Of a DNA stretch of 64,000 nucleotides, positions 8,321 through 16,804 are shown in pieces (within the stretch, counting starts at the first letter, position 1; every line of letters begins with the position of its first letter). This stretch comes from Paenibacillus tyrphae (GTDB lineage Bacteria > Bacillota > Bacilli > Paenibacillales > NBRC-103111). The notes beneath the pieces are model-generated. The model did no database searches. It was not told the DNA's origin and saw nothing but the letters and a program-made list of their open reading frames with translations. Both the position numbers and the translations under genes were made by a program. The DNA is taken from contig NZ_JAMZAW010000009.1 in assembly GCF_024158745.1 (NCBI RefSeq), positions 186,001-250,000 of the forward strand, given 5' to 3'.

Positions 8321-9172
8321 TTAGAGAGGAATGGAGCCATCCTGAAATCCATATGGATTATTCCTGAATCGCCCCCGGAACTCGGCCGGAGAGACGCCTG
8401 CCTGTTTTTTGAAGATACGGCTGAAATATAATGCGTCTGCATAGCCGACGCTTTTCGCCACTTCGCCGATCGGCGCGTCGTTAGCCAGCAGGCATTCCTT
8501 CGCCCGATTCAGACGATAGGCCATCAAATACTTGCCGGGGCCCATGCCCGCGTACTTCTTGAAGACATAGAACAAGCGGTTTTCATTGATGTCATTTTGT
8601 TCAGCCAAAGCACGTACGCTAAGCCCGTCCATATAATGCTCGTGTATGTACCTGGATACTTGCTCGAATAACGCTTGCTCGCCGTCGCTGCTCTGGTTTC
8701 GTACACAGACAAACAGTTCCTCCAAGACGCAGCGAAACAACGTTTCTGTCTGAAAGGCGGAAATCCCGCCCGGCTCACCTGAAGAGCGCCACAAAAGCTC
8801 AAGCAGCTCCGTCAGACGGGGGCTTTGTCCCGGGGTAAGCTGAAAATGCGCTTTGGACAAGGAAAATCCGGCCGGCTCGGGCGCGCAGACCCGGTATAGA
8901 ACAAGCAAGTACTCCCATCCGGTGTTGCCGAGAACCTTCCGATTCAGTGGCATACGGGCGCCGCCGTGCACTACATGGCCCGGAGCAAGCGTATAGGACG
9001 TTCCGCTGAAATCAAACTCGGCCTTTCCTCTTAATGGGAAAACAAAGCCTGGGAAAGGCTCCGTATAGTCATCGCAGCTCAGGCCCGGTTCACGCACATA
9101 GCGACAGACTTGTTCCACTTGAAAAGAGGTACGCGCAAAATGCTCGGCAAGCTTGTTGATGTCCATCTTCAT
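8321..9172 (-). CDS. AraC-family transcriptional regulator of iron uptake
   Basis: A 283-residue regulator. An N-terminal cupin-like sensor (PFPGFVFPLRGKAEFDFSG) is followed by two C-terminal helix-turn-helix motifs (SVRALAEQNDINENRLFYVF and EVAKSVGYADALYFSRIFKK). The start at 9172 has GGAGGTG six bases upstream; an in-frame TTG further out lacks one. Its promoter overlaps a Fur-box, and it heads the operon with the siderophore lipoprotein. It probably activates that operon when it senses a siderophore (inference). Confidence 0.9.
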   Translation of the reverse strand: MKMDINKLAEHFARTSFQVEQVCRYVREPGLSCDDYTEPFPGFVFPLRGKAEFDFSGTSYTLAPGHVVHGGARMPLNRKVLGNTGWEYLLVLYRVCAPEPAGFSLSKAHFQLTPGQSPRLTELLELLWRSSGEPGGISAFQTETLFRCVLEELFVCVRNQSSDGEQALFEQVSRYIHEHYMDGLSVRALAEQNDINENRLFYVFKKYAGMGPGKYLMAYRLNRAKECLLANDAPIGEVAKSVGYADALYFSRIFKKQAGVSPAEFRGRFRNNPYGFQDGSIPL

Positions 9173-9275
9173 TTCACACACCTCCTGCAATCAAGTGCCG
9201 CTGCCCGATGGGCTCATCTGCTCCGCTCCGCTGGGACGAGCGATCGCGTTCCTCCTGGTAAAGTTACACAACTTA

Positions 9276-9308
9276 ATCATACTTGTATTGATATTGATAA
9301 TCAATCTC
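9276..9308 (-). promoter_or_regulatory. Fur-box overlapping the araC/siderophore operon promoter
   Basis: On the minus strand, -35 TTGATT (9304-9299), 17-bp spacer, -10 TATGAT (9281-9276). The 19-mer at 9290-9308 (read on +, GATATTGATAATCAATCTC) matches the Fur consensus GATAATGATAATCATTATC at 16 of 19 positions and covers the -35 and upstream spacer. Iron repression of the operon is the natural reading. Confidence 0.78.
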
Positions 9309-9481
9309 ATTTTGGATTGGCGAACAAAAAGGATCATATTCCCAGTAGGCCTGCAGCACGGCGGCGGCAGAAAGTTTACATCATTCCTCATAAGTATTAA
9401 AGTTAACAAAGAAGGAAGACGGTCGTTTTCGGAAAACAATTACCCGATGGAAACAATGGTGTCGTGAAGGAGAAGGTAACG

Positions 9482-10162
9482 ATGGGTCATGAAATCAACG
9501 CCAGCCGGGAACAGACGGGGCTGCGCGTATTGGTGATAACGGCCGTTCCGGCCGAGAGGGATGCCGTGCTGCGCGGGCTGCGGGGCGACGCCAGGTTCGA
9601 CGTCGTGGCCGGAGGCGTCGGCCCGGCCGCGGCGGCGGCAAGCGCCGCGAAGGCTTTGGCTGCGGCCGAGTACGGCCTGGTCGTCAGCGCCGGGATCGGC
9701 GGCGGCTTTCCCGGCCGGGCGGAGATCGGCTCGCTGGTGGTGGCCGATGCGATCATTGCCGCCGATCTGGGCGCCGAGACGCCCGAAGGCTTCCGCAGTG
9801 TGGACGAGCTGGGCTTCGGCTCCAGCCGGATCGCGGTCGACGCCTCTCTCGCTGCGCGGCTGACGGAGGCGCTGCAAAGAGCCGGGCTGCCGGCGCTTAC
9901 GGGCCCGGTGCTCACGGTGTCCACCGTGACCGGCACGGCGGCAACCGCCTCCGAGCTGGCGGCCCGGGTGCCGGGGGCGGCGGCCGAGGCCATGGAAGGC
10001 TTCGGCGTGGCGGTGGCCGCCCGTGACCGCGGGGTACCGGCGCTTGAGCTTCGCGCCATCTCGAATGCGGTCGGCCCGCGCGATCGCGAAGCCTGGCGGA
10101 TCAAAGAGGCGCTGGACGCGTTGGAAGCGGCGGGCGCAATTTTACTGGAGGTGCTACGATGA
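9482..10162 (+). CDS. mqnB: futalosine hydrolase
   Basis: A 226-residue enzyme of the nucleoside-phosphorylase fold that splits futalosine into dehypoxanthine futalosine and hypoxanthine in the alternative menaquinone route. The N-terminus has VLVITAVPAERDAVLRGL, then VVSAGIGGGFPGRAEIG and the late EAMEGFGVAVAA nucleobase/ribose-binding motif. It is very Ala/Gly rich. ATG 9482 is preferred over GTG 9464 because AAGGAGAAGG lies just ahead of it. The stop overlaps the mqnD start by 4 bp (ATGA). Confidence 0.9.
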   Translation: MGHEINASREQTGLRVLVITAVPAERDAVLRGLRGDARFDVVAGGVGPAAAAASAAKALAAAEYGLVVSAGIGGGFPGRAEIGSLVVADAIIAADLGAETPEGFRSVDELGFGSSRIAVDASLAARLTEALQRAGLPALTGPVLTVSTVTGTAATASELAARVPGAAAEAMEGFGVAVAARDRGVPALELRAISNAVGPRDREAWRIKEALDALEAAGAILLEVLR

Positions 10163-10998
10163 AGATCGCTTTTTCTCCTTGCCCGAATGATACGTTTGTG
10201 TTTCACGCTTGGGTTCACGGGCTGGTGCCGGGGGCGCCGAAGCTTAACGTGACCTACGCGGATATCGATATTACCAATCGGCTTGCGGCGGAGCCCGGGG
10301 GGCCGGACGTGCTCAAAATATCGTTCGCGGCGCTGCCGTGGGTGCTGTCCGAATACGCGCTGCTGCCCTGCGGAGGCGCGCTCGGACGAGGCTGCGGGCC
10401 GCTGGTGCTCACGAACAATCCGGCGGTCAGCGCCGAAGGCCCTGCCGCTTTGGCCGGCCGGCGGGTCGCGGTGCCGAGCGACCGCTCGACCGCGTATTTG
10501 CTGTTCCGCTTATGGGCGGCGCAGCAGGTTCCGGGCGGCGTGGGCAAGATCGTCGTGATGCCGTTTCACGAGATTATGCCTGCGGTGCGGGACGGTCAAA
10601 TTGATGCCGGGCTGGTCATCCATGAAGCCCGGTTCACGTACCCCTCGTACGGCTTGACCCTGCTGTCCGACCTTGGCAACTGGTGGGAGGCGGACACGGG
10701 TCTGCCCATTCCGCTGGGGGCGATCATCGCCCGCCGGTCGCTGGACCACACGGCGATCGCCGAATGGGCCCGTGCCTCGGTTAAGTACGCGTGGGAGCAT
10801 CCCCAAGCCTCCCAAGATTACGTGATGAGCCATGCGCAGGAGCTGTCTCCGGAAGTGGCCCGCGCGCATATCGACCTGTACGTGAACGAGTACACGGCCA
10901 ATCTGGGCGAGAGCGGCTACGGCGCGGTGGAGGCCCTGCTGGGCCGGGCGGCGAAGGAAGGGTTAGTTCCTTCTTTCGACTTGTCCCTGCTGCGCTGA
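10159..10998 (+). CDS. mqnD: 1,4-dihydroxy-6-naphthoate synthase
   Basis: A 279-residue periplasmic-binding-protein-like enzyme that converts cyclic de-hypoxanthinyl futalosine to 1,4-dihydroxy-6-naphthoate. The family start MKIAFSPCPNDTFVFHAW is intact, LKISFAALPWVL follows, and the catalytic-type His in DAGLVIHEARFTY is present near residue 154. Length is normal. GGAGG precedes the start, which overlaps the mqnB stop. mqnA, mqnC and mqnE are not in the window. Confidence 0.93.
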   Translation: MKIAFSPCPNDTFVFHAWVHGLVPGAPKLNVTYADIDITNRLAAEPGGPDVLKISFAALPWVLSEYALLPCGGALGRGCGPLVLTNNPAVSAEGPAALAGRRVAVPSDRSTAYLLFRLWAAQQVPGGVGKIVVMPFHEIMPAVRDGQIDAGLVIHEARFTYPSYGLTLLSDLGNWWEADTGLPIPLGAIIARRSLDHTAIAEWARASVKYAWEHPQASQDYVMSHAQELSPEVARAHIDLYVNEYTANLGESGYGAVEALLGRAAKEGLVPSFDLSLLR

Positions 10999-11058
10999 GG
11001 CGCGGGGCGAACCAACCAACGGACGGATAAACTACCTGGCCCGGGAGGCGAGAGACAC

Positions 11059-11643
11059 ATGTCCAAGAAAGAGAGCGAGCTGCCGATCTTATTATTTGCA
11101 GACCAGCCGTCTTGGGAAGCTTGGCTGGAGCAGAATCATGCCGCATCGGCCGGAGTAAGGCTGCGTTTGGCGAAGAAGCAAGCGGATGTCGTGACGTTAA
11201 CGTATCAGGAGGCGCTGGAAAGCGCCTTGTGCTACGGCTGGATCGACAGCCGGAAGGAAGCTTACGACGAGAGCACCTGGCTTCAGCGGTTTACGCCGCG
11301 CGGGGTGAAGAGCATCTGGTCCAAGGTGAATAAGGACAAAGCGGAAGCGCTGATCGCAAGCGGCCGGATGCAGCCCCCGGGCCTCCGGGCCATTGAAGCA
11401 GCGAAGCAGAACGGGCAGTGGGACAAGGCGTACGAGTCGCAAAGCCGCGCAACCGTGCCCGACGATTTGCAAAGCGAATTGAACCGCAATCCGCAAGCCA
11501 AAGCTTTCTTCGAATCGCTCGACAAGCAGAACCGGTTCGCCGTGCTGTTCCGAATCCACAGCGCGAAAAAGGCGGAAACGCGGGCAAAACGAATCCAGCA
11601 ATTCGTGGCCATGCTGGAGCGCGGGGAGAAGATTTACCCGTAG
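11059..11643 (+). CDS. YdeI/OmpD-associated family protein
   Basis: A 194-residue soluble protein with the family core LESALCYGWIDSRKEAYDE (about 54-72), WLQRFTPRGVKSIWSKVN and a C-terminal AKKAETRAKRIQQFV. The family is linked in enterobacteria to peptide or bacteriocin resistance and in Bacillales its role is unknown. GGGAGG lies before the ATG. It stands alone, 60 bp after mqnD. Confidence 0.85.
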   Translation: MSKKESELPILLFADQPSWEAWLEQNHAASAGVRLRLAKKQADVVTLTYQEALESALCYGWIDSRKEAYDESTWLQRFTPRGVKSIWSKVNKDKAEALIASGRMQPPGLRAIEAAKQNGQWDKAYESQSRATVPDDLQSELNRNPQAKAFFESLDKQNRFAVLFRIHSAKKAETRAKRIQQFVAMLERGEKIYP

Positions 11644-11651
11644 AAGCGAAC

Positions 11652-11700
11652 AAGCGAGGCCTTCGGCTCCCAAGGGTCTCGCAAATTTTTAATCTTATTT
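11652..11700 (+). terminator. probable intrinsic terminator after the YdeI gene
   Basis: GCGAGGCC and GGGTCTCGC arms around a 14-nt loop, then AAATTTTT. The stem is imperfect. Confidence 0.5.
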
Positions 11701-11781
11701 TAATGTTCGTTTCAGTTAAAATTAAGGCAGACCGGTTATGATAGGCCTCAAGAACGGAGAAGGTACGATATTCGCGATCTA

Positions 11782-11804
11782 TTACACTACGTCATGTAGT
11801 GCAA
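11782..11804. promoter_or_regulatory. operator-like dyad 1 upstream of the YceI gene
   Basis: TTACACTAC-N5-GTAGTGCAA, near-perfect two-fold symmetry. The core CACTAC-N5-GTAGTG is identical in dyad 2, 102 bp downstream. The half-sites resemble BlaI/MecI-type ACTACA/TGTAGT operators (established family pattern); the regulator is not in the window. A TATACT hexamer follows at 11821. Confidence 0.6.
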
Positions 11805-11883
11805 CCGGCGCCGATGATGCTATACTGATGAAGCGGGACTCGATGTTTTTTGGCATCAGGAGTACGGGTATTTTTATTGCCAA

Positions 11884-11906
11884 TTACACTACGTATTGTA
11901 GTGTGA
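11884..11906. promoter_or_regulatory. operator-like dyad 2 upstream of the YceI gene
   Basis: TTACACTAC-N5-GTAGTGTGA. It overlaps a weak promoter (TTGCCA at 11878, TAGTGT 16 bp later) about 90 bp before the YceI start. The centre-to-centre distance from dyad 1 is 102 bp, close to a whole number of helical turns. Nothing else was seen in the 349-bp gap 11644-11992 beyond the terminator and these dyads. Confidence 0.6.
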
Positions 11907-11992
11907 CTGAGGGGGCCGAGGGGCCAAGCGAATCTGCCCATGAAGAAAACAGGCTGCAGCGCAGCTAATATGACGAAGGAGGAATAATTATT

Positions 11993-12667
11993 ATGAAACT
12001 GAAGTTGGTCGCTTTTGCCGTAGGTGCAGTCGTTATCGTTGGAGGGGGCTATGCCGCTTACGATTATTATGCCGGGAACCATGTTGCGGTACAGAACGTG
12101 ATTCCTGCGAACGCTTCGGCGTCGGCCGCCGGAGGAGCCGTTGAAGCAAGCAAGCTGGACGGGCAATGGAATATCAGCCCGGATTCCAAAGTATACTTCT
12201 CGGTCACGACCTCTAAGGAAACCGTTAACTTCGAAGGCAGCGCGGTGAAAGGAAGCTGGACGCTCCATTCGTCCGATCCGTCCAAGATGAAAGCCGAGGC
12301 GGCGCTCGACCTCAAATCGATCTCGTCCGGCAACTCGCAGAGGGACGAGCATGTCCGAGGGGAGAAGTTCCTGAACGCCGCAGCGAACCCCGAAGCCAAA
12401 TTTACATTAAAGTCAATCGAGAACTTCCCTAAGACGTGGAAAGAGGGGGAGAAGGTTTCCTTCGACATGACCGGCACGCTTACCGTGAATGGCAAACCCA
12501 AGGACGTCACGTTCAAGAGCGACGCGGTTTACAGCCAAGACGCGCTCCGTATGGAAGGCAGCACGGTCGTTACCTTTGAAGACTTCGGCTTGAAAAATCC
12601 TCATGCGGTTGTCGTTTCCACCGAGAACAACGTGACCGTGCAATTAAGGCTCATCCTGAAAAAGTAA
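11993..12667 (+). CDS. YceI family lipocalin-like exported protein
   Basis: A 224-residue protein with an N-terminal membrane anchor or signal (VAFAVGAVVIVGGGYAAYDY), an Ala-rich linker and a YceI domain from about residue 56 (GQWNISPDSKVYFSVTT), including SGNSQRDEHVRGEKFLNA and the C-terminal GFLKNPH-type FEDFGLKNPHAVVV. YceI beta-barrels bind isoprenoid or amphiphilic ligands. Perfect AAGGAGGA ribosome site. Two matching dyads precede it, so it is probably under a dedicated repressor. Confidence 0.88.
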   Translation: MKLKLVAFAVGAVVIVGGGYAAYDYYAGNHVAVQNVIPANASASAAGGAVEASKLDGQWNISPDSKVYFSVTTSKETVNFEGSAVKGSWTLHSSDPSKMKAEAALDLKSISSGNSQRDEHVRGEKFLNAAANPEAKFTLKSIENFPKTWKEGEKVSFDMTGTLTVNGKPKDVTFKSDAVYSQDALRMEGSTVVTFEDFGLKNPHAVVVSTENNVTVQLRLILKK

Positions 12668-12682
12668 ACTGCCCGTACACCG

Positions 12683-12753
12683 CAATCGCGCGTTCCTTGG
12701 CTGCAGGACACAAGCTACAACGGCCTGCAGCCACGAATCGGCGCGTTTTTTTT
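12683..12753 (+). terminator. terminator of the YceI gene
   Basis: Long hairpin: GGCTGCAGG (12699-12707) pairs with CCTGCAGCC (12724-12732), extended by outer CGCGC/GCGCG arms, ending in eight Ts. Confidence 0.75.
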
Positions 12754-12807
12754 GGCCGAAGCTACTTGGCATTATCAACTTGCGCGGACCGGTGCTGCCG
12801 ACGAAGC

Positions 12808-12837
12808 TTGCCAACCGCCCGTCCACTATGGTAAAAT
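12808..12837 (+). promoter_or_regulatory. promoter of the ABC-F leader
   Basis: -35 TTGCCA (12808-12813), 18-bp spacer, -10 TAAAAT (12832-12837). The transcript would begin about 28 bases before the leader ORF and well before the attenuator hairpin. Confidence 0.55.
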
Positions 12838-12871
12838 TGTAAATAACTTGAACAAGAGGAGGTGAGGTAGG

Positions 12872-13015
12872 ATGAATCACGAGATGGTGAACAACCGTAT
12901 TAGCCAGCTGCTGATGCTTTTGGCTGGCATTGTGCATGCTTTTTCCGTCAACGGGAGAGGTCTGTCCAAAAATGCCTATACGGTTTCACCATTCGCGAAA
13001 ATAATCCTACCTTAA
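12872..13015 (+). CDS. 47-residue leader peptide upstream of the ABC-F gene
   Basis: ATG at 12872 behind AGGAGGTGAGGTAGG, ending TAA at 13015. The peptide starts MNHEMVNNRISQLLMLLAG and has no recognised domain. It lies between a promoter and an intrinsic terminator that itself precedes an ABC-F gene. This is the arrangement of ribosome-stalling attenuators on antibiotic-resistance ABC-F genes (established for vmlR-like genes). Function as a regulatory leader is inferred. Confidence 0.5.
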   Translation: MNHEMVNNRISQLLMLLAGIVHAFSVNGRGLSKNAYTVSPFAKIILP

Positions 13016-13036
13016 CCGCAAACGGATGCCAGTCCG

Positions 13037-13072
13037 AAGAGCCGTAGGGATTTTTTCCTGCGGCTCTTTTTG
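13037..13072 (+). terminator. attenuator-type terminator before the ABC-F start
   Basis: AAGAGCCGTAGG pairs with CCTGCGGCTCTT around an 8-nt loop (GATTTTTT) and ends in TTTTTG. It lies after the leader ORF and 43 bases before the ABC-F start codon, so read-through is needed for ABC-F expression. Confidence 0.8.
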
Positions 13073-13114
13073 TTGCATACCAAGGTTAGGATCACACAAG
13101 GAGGACTCCTTAAG

Positions 13115-15064
13115 ATGATCGTTAACTGTCAATATATAAAAGCGTACCATGGCGCACAGCTTGTTCTTGAAGACGTAAACTTGGATATTCAGCAAGGCGA
13201 GCGCATCGGACTCATCGGCCGCAACGGCAGCGGCAAATCGACTTTATTGCAATTGATCGCCGGGCGGCTTCGTCCCGACGCCGGGCAGCTTGCCGTGCGG
13301 AAAGGAACCCGAATCGGCTATTTGACGCAAATTCCGGCGGAGTTCGAAGGCCGGACCGTCTATGACGTGCTGGCACTTGGCCATCAGGAGCTGCTGGAAT
13401 GCCGTTTGAAGATGACAGAGCTGGAGAAGCTCATGTCGGAGCCGGGCGTCTCTGACGGCCCGGATCGGCTGGCCGGCTGGCTGGAGCAGTACGCGGCGCT
13501 GCAGGAGAAGTTCGAGCGCGAGGGCGGCTACGAGCTGGATGCCGTCATCGAGCGGGTCGCCGACGGCTTGCGGATTGACCGCGGCAGCTATACCCAGACG
13601 TACGCCTCGCTGTCGGGAGGAGAGAAGACCCGCATCAATCTAGCCTCGCAGCTGATTCGGAAGCCCGAGCTGCTGCTGTTGGACGAACCGACGAATCACC
13701 TTGACCTGCACGGGGTCGAATGGCTGGAAGACTATTTAACCCAGTACGACGGTTCGTGCCTGATCGTCTCGCATGACCGGTATTTTCTGGACCGGGTCGT
13801 GACGAAGATCGTCGAGCTGGAGGACGGCGAATCGCAGTCGTATTTTACTAACTATACCGGCTATATGAAGGAAAAGGAGACGCGGCTGCTTCAGCAGTTC
13901 GCCGACTACCAGGAGCAGCAGAAGAAGATCAAGAAGATGACGGAGACGATCAAGCAGCTGGAAGCATGGGGACGGATCGGCGGCAACGAGAAGTTTTTCC
14001 GGCGGGCGGCTTCGATGCAAAAAGCGCTGGACCGCATGGAAAAGCTGAAACGGCCAGTGCTGGAGGCGAAAAGCGCCGATTTCGGGCTGACGCAGGCGGA
14101 TCGCTCGGGACGCAAGGTTGTGACGCTGGAGGGCATCGGCAAAAGCTACGGAAGCCGGAAGCTGCTGGACGCGGTCGACGGAGCGCTGGCTTACGGAGAC
14201 AAGGTTATGCTTATTGGGAAGAACGGGTCGGGGAAATCGACCTTGTTCAAGCTCATCCTCGGTCAGGAAGCCGTCGATGAGGGGCGCTTCGAATGGGGCG
14301 CGCGCGTGGACATCGGCTATTTGGCCCAGCAGGAGTACCCGGATGGGCCGAAGAAATCGATGCTGGATTATTTTCGCAGCGAAGCCGGTCTGGAGGAAGG
14401 GGAGGCCCGGGGAATTCTGGCCAAATATTTGTTTTACGGCCCGGACGTGTTCAAATCAGTCAATCTGCTGTCGGGCGGGGAGTGGACGCGGCTGAGGCTG
14501 GCGCTGCTGGTGCTCCGCAAGCCGAATTTGCTGCTGCTCGACGAGCCGACGAACCACTTGGACATCGCCTCGCGGGAAGCGCTGGAGGAAGCGCTGGAGA
14601 CGTTCCCGGGCACCGTGCTCGCCATCTCGCACGACCGGTATTTCATCAACCGGCTGGCCGGGCGCATCTGGGAGCTGGACAATGGCAGGATCACCGTCTA
14701 TCTGGGCAACTTCGACGAGTATCAGGAGAAGCGGAAGCAGCGCGGAAGCTCAGGCGAAAACGCTATGGCTCAGGTCGTCTCTCCCGCGGCCGTGAAAACA
14801 AAGGCAGTGGCTCTGGCCGCCGCGCAGGGCAGGACGAACGGGCGCGGAAAAGCGGCGGAAGACCGCAGCAGGGAGCGCGACACGCTGGAGCGGTCCATTG
14901 TCCTGACGGAGGAGCGGCTCGCCACATTGGATGCCGCCATGCAGGAGCAGGAGGCGGGTACGGATGCCCGTTCGCTTAGCGAGCGATGGGCGGAGCGGGA
15001 AGCCGTGCAGGAAGAGCTCGACCGCCTCTATGAGCAATGGCTGGCGGCGGGAGAAGAGGAGTAA
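13115..15064 (+). CDS. ABC-F family ribosome-associated ATPase
   Basis: A 649-residue protein with two ABC domains and no membrane segment. Walker A sites are GRNGSGKST (about 37) and GKNGSGKST (about 380). Two SGG signatures and two LLLDEPTNHLD Walker B boxes are present. Between them is a charged linker (about 240-325), the P-site tRNA interaction motif, and the C-terminus is a charged helical extension. ABC-F proteins act on ribosomes, either in translation or in antibiotic target protection. The upstream leader and terminator favour an inducible resistance role (inference). Start ATG 13115 follows AAGGAGGA. Confidence 0.88.
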   Translation: MIVNCQYIKAYHGAQLVLEDVNLDIQQGERIGLIGRNGSGKSTLLQLIAGRLRPDAGQLAVRKGTRIGYLTQIPAEFEGRTVYDVLALGHQELLECRLKMTELEKLMSEPGVSDGPDRLAGWLEQYAALQEKFEREGGYELDAVIERVADGLRIDRGSYTQTYASLSGGEKTRINLASQLIRKPELLLLDEPTNHLDLHGVEWLEDYLTQYDGSCLIVSHDRYFLDRVVTKIVELEDGESQSYFTNYTGYMKEKETRLLQQFADYQEQQKKIKKMTETIKQLEAWGRIGGNEKFFRRAASMQKALDRMEKLKRPVLEAKSADFGLTQADRSGRKVVTLEGIGKSYGSRKLLDAVDGALAYGDKVMLIGKNGSGKSTLFKLILGQEAVDEGRFEWGARVDIGYLAQQEYPDGPKKSMLDYFRSEAGLEEGEARGILAKYLFYGPDVFKSVNLLSGGEWTRLRLALLVLRKPNLLLLDEPTNHLDIASREALEEALETFPGTVLAISHDRYFINRLAGRIWELDNGRITVYLGNFDEYQEKRKQRGSSGENAMAQVVSPAAVKTKAVALAAAQGRTNGRGKAAEDRSRERDTLERSIVLTEERLATLDAAMQEQEAGTDARSLSERWAEREAVQEELDRLYEQWLAAGEEE

Positions 15065-15165
15065 GCAGGGTTCCATGTTGCTGCGGGTCCGCTTTTGCCC
15101 ATACAATGGGAATGATAAGGCTCTGACAACCACAACAAGAATAGGATCAAGGGAGGAACTGCTCG

Positions 15166-16695
15166 GTGGACCGCGGCGCATGGAATTGTTACGCATTCGA
15201 TTTCGTCGATATGCAAATGAAGCAAATTTCCGAGGTCTGGACCCTCCGGACGAATTCGGACCCTGGTACGAACCGGCTCGTCTTTGTCATAAGCGGCGAA
15301 GGGGAGCTATGCGCTTCCGATGCCCGTATTCGCTTGGAAGCCGGCAGCCTGTTCGTCTGCCAGCCGGGCCGGAATCCGTATACGGTTCGTGCCGTACGAG
15401 GCGGGCTGGCGATTTACTACATCGAGTTTGCCTCCGCCAAGACGCATAGACAGGGGCAGCGGTGGGCGGTTGAGGATTGCCCTTTGCCCGTTCAAGGGAT
15501 CGTGCAAGGCATTCCCGTTCCGATCGTCCGCCGGTGTATGGAGACCTTGTACGAATGCTGGAACGCGGGCTCCGGGGCAGAGGCGCATCGGGTTCAGGCA
15601 GGCCTGACCGAGCTGTGGCAGTCGATCCTGACGGCGGGCACGGATGCAACGGAGCCGGCAGCCTCGCAGGCTGTGATCCGCAGCATTCAGGACTACTTCG
15701 ACGAGCATTATACCGAGACGTTCCCGATGGAGGAGTTGGCGTGTGCGCGGGGGATGAAGCCGACGTCTTTTTTCCAGAGCTTCAAGCGCAGCACCTCCCT
15801 AAGTCCGCTCCAATATATTACCGCCAAGCGGATCGAGAAAGCCCGCGAGCTGCTGGCAACCCGTGACATGAAAATAAAAGAAGTATCCAAGGCGGTCGGC
15901 TATGCCGATGCGTATTATTTCAGCCGAATTTTTAAAAGTGCGGTTGGGGTGTCCCCGGTCGAGTACATGCAGTCGTTTCGGAAAACGATCGTCGTGCTCA
16001 ATCCTTTCCTCTGGGCGGGATTAACGGCGCTCGGGATTCCGGGCGACCGTATGGTCGTCCTGTCCAAAGAGGAGTACAGCGAAGACCCGGCGGCCGAGTT
16101 CGATCTTGCGCCGATGCGAGCCCGGCAGCCCGATCTGATTCTCGGTTCCGAGAAGGCGGCCGTCTGGTACGACGGCTTGTCCGAGCTCGCCCCGACCCGG
16201 CTGATTCCGTACAAGCGGCAATCGTGGCGGGAGCACTTGATGCAGCTGGCGGCGGCTATCGGAATGGAGGAGGTCGCGGTCTATTGGATCCGGTCTTATG
16301 AACGCAAAGCCGCAGCAGCCCGTCATCGGATCCATCAATCGCTGCGGAATGAGACGGTGCTCGCAGCCCGCATATGGCGGCATGGGCGGGTTAGAGTATT
16401 CGGCGAGCAGCGGCGCAAGGTCGGAGATTTATTATACCGGGAGCTTCAGTTGAACGCCCCTGCGCGCATCCGCGGTCTCGCTTTCGAGGAGCTCGACAGC
16501 GTCGGGAAGCTGAATGATTATGAAGCAGACCATATCCTTCTCTTCACCGAGCCGGGCTTTGACGCCGGCTGCATCCACGAGTTGAAAGGAAAAGTATATC
16601 AGGCCGGCGAGTATCCTTGGCTGCACTATTCGGCGCTCGGGCACGAGAAAGCGCTCGTCGAAGCCATCGAATTGTTTGCCAAGCGGGAATTTTGA
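15166..16695 (+). CDS. AraC-type regulator fused to a siderophore-binding domain (Btr-like)
   Basis: A 509-residue three-part protein: N-terminal cupin-like region (1-160), two AraC helix-turn-helix motifs (about 180-270, including EVSKAVGYADAYYFSRIFKS), and a C-terminal TroA/FeuA-like binding domain (about 275-505, including MRARQPDLILGSEKAAVWYDGL). This is the architecture of B. subtilis Btr, which activates siderophore uptake when loaded with siderophore. GTG start at 15166 follows GGGAGGA. It precedes the Fur-boxed uptake operon on the same strand. Confidence 0.88.
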   Translation: MDRGAWNCYAFDFVDMQMKQISEVWTLRTNSDPGTNRLVFVISGEGELCASDARIRLEAGSLFVCQPGRNPYTVRAVRGGLAIYYIEFASAKTHRQGQRWAVEDCPLPVQGIVQGIPVPIVRRCMETLYECWNAGSGAEAHRVQAGLTELWQSILTAGTDATEPAASQAVIRSIQDYFDEHYTETFPMEELACARGMKPTSFFQSFKRSTSLSPLQYITAKRIEKARELLATRDMKIKEVSKAVGYADAYYFSRIFKSAVGVSPVEYMQSFRKTIVVLNPFLWAGLTALGIPGDRMVVLSKEEYSEDPAAEFDLAPMRARQPDLILGSEKAAVWYDGLSELAPTRLIPYKRQSWREHLMQLAAAIGMEEVAVYWIRSYERKAAAARHRIHQSLRNETVLAARIWRHGRVRVFGEQRRKVGDLLYRELQLNAPARIRGLAFEELDSVGKLNDYEADHILLFTEPGFDAGCIHELKGKVYQAGEYPWLHYSALGHEKALVEAIELFAKREF

Positions 16696-16758
16696 AGAAA
16701 AATACAGGTCTTGGCGAAGATTCGTCTATTTTAATCCGGGGCGTTTTCTGTACAATTT

Positions 16759-16783
16759 TATAGTGAGAATGAATATCACTATC
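16759..16783 (+). promoter_or_regulatory. Fur-box over the siderophore uptake operon promoter
   Basis: GAGAATGAATATCACTATC (16765-16783) matches the 19-bp Fur consensus at 15 positions. It directly follows a -10-like TATAGT (16759-16764). It lies 21 bases before the nitroreductase start. Confidence 0.7.
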
Positions 16784-16804
16784 ATTGACAGGGGGATAAC
16801 TTTC

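Noticed and set aside
11738-11968. 76-codon frame spanning both YceI dyads
   Set aside because: Repeated YTT-CS residues are just the translated dyads; no ribosome site.
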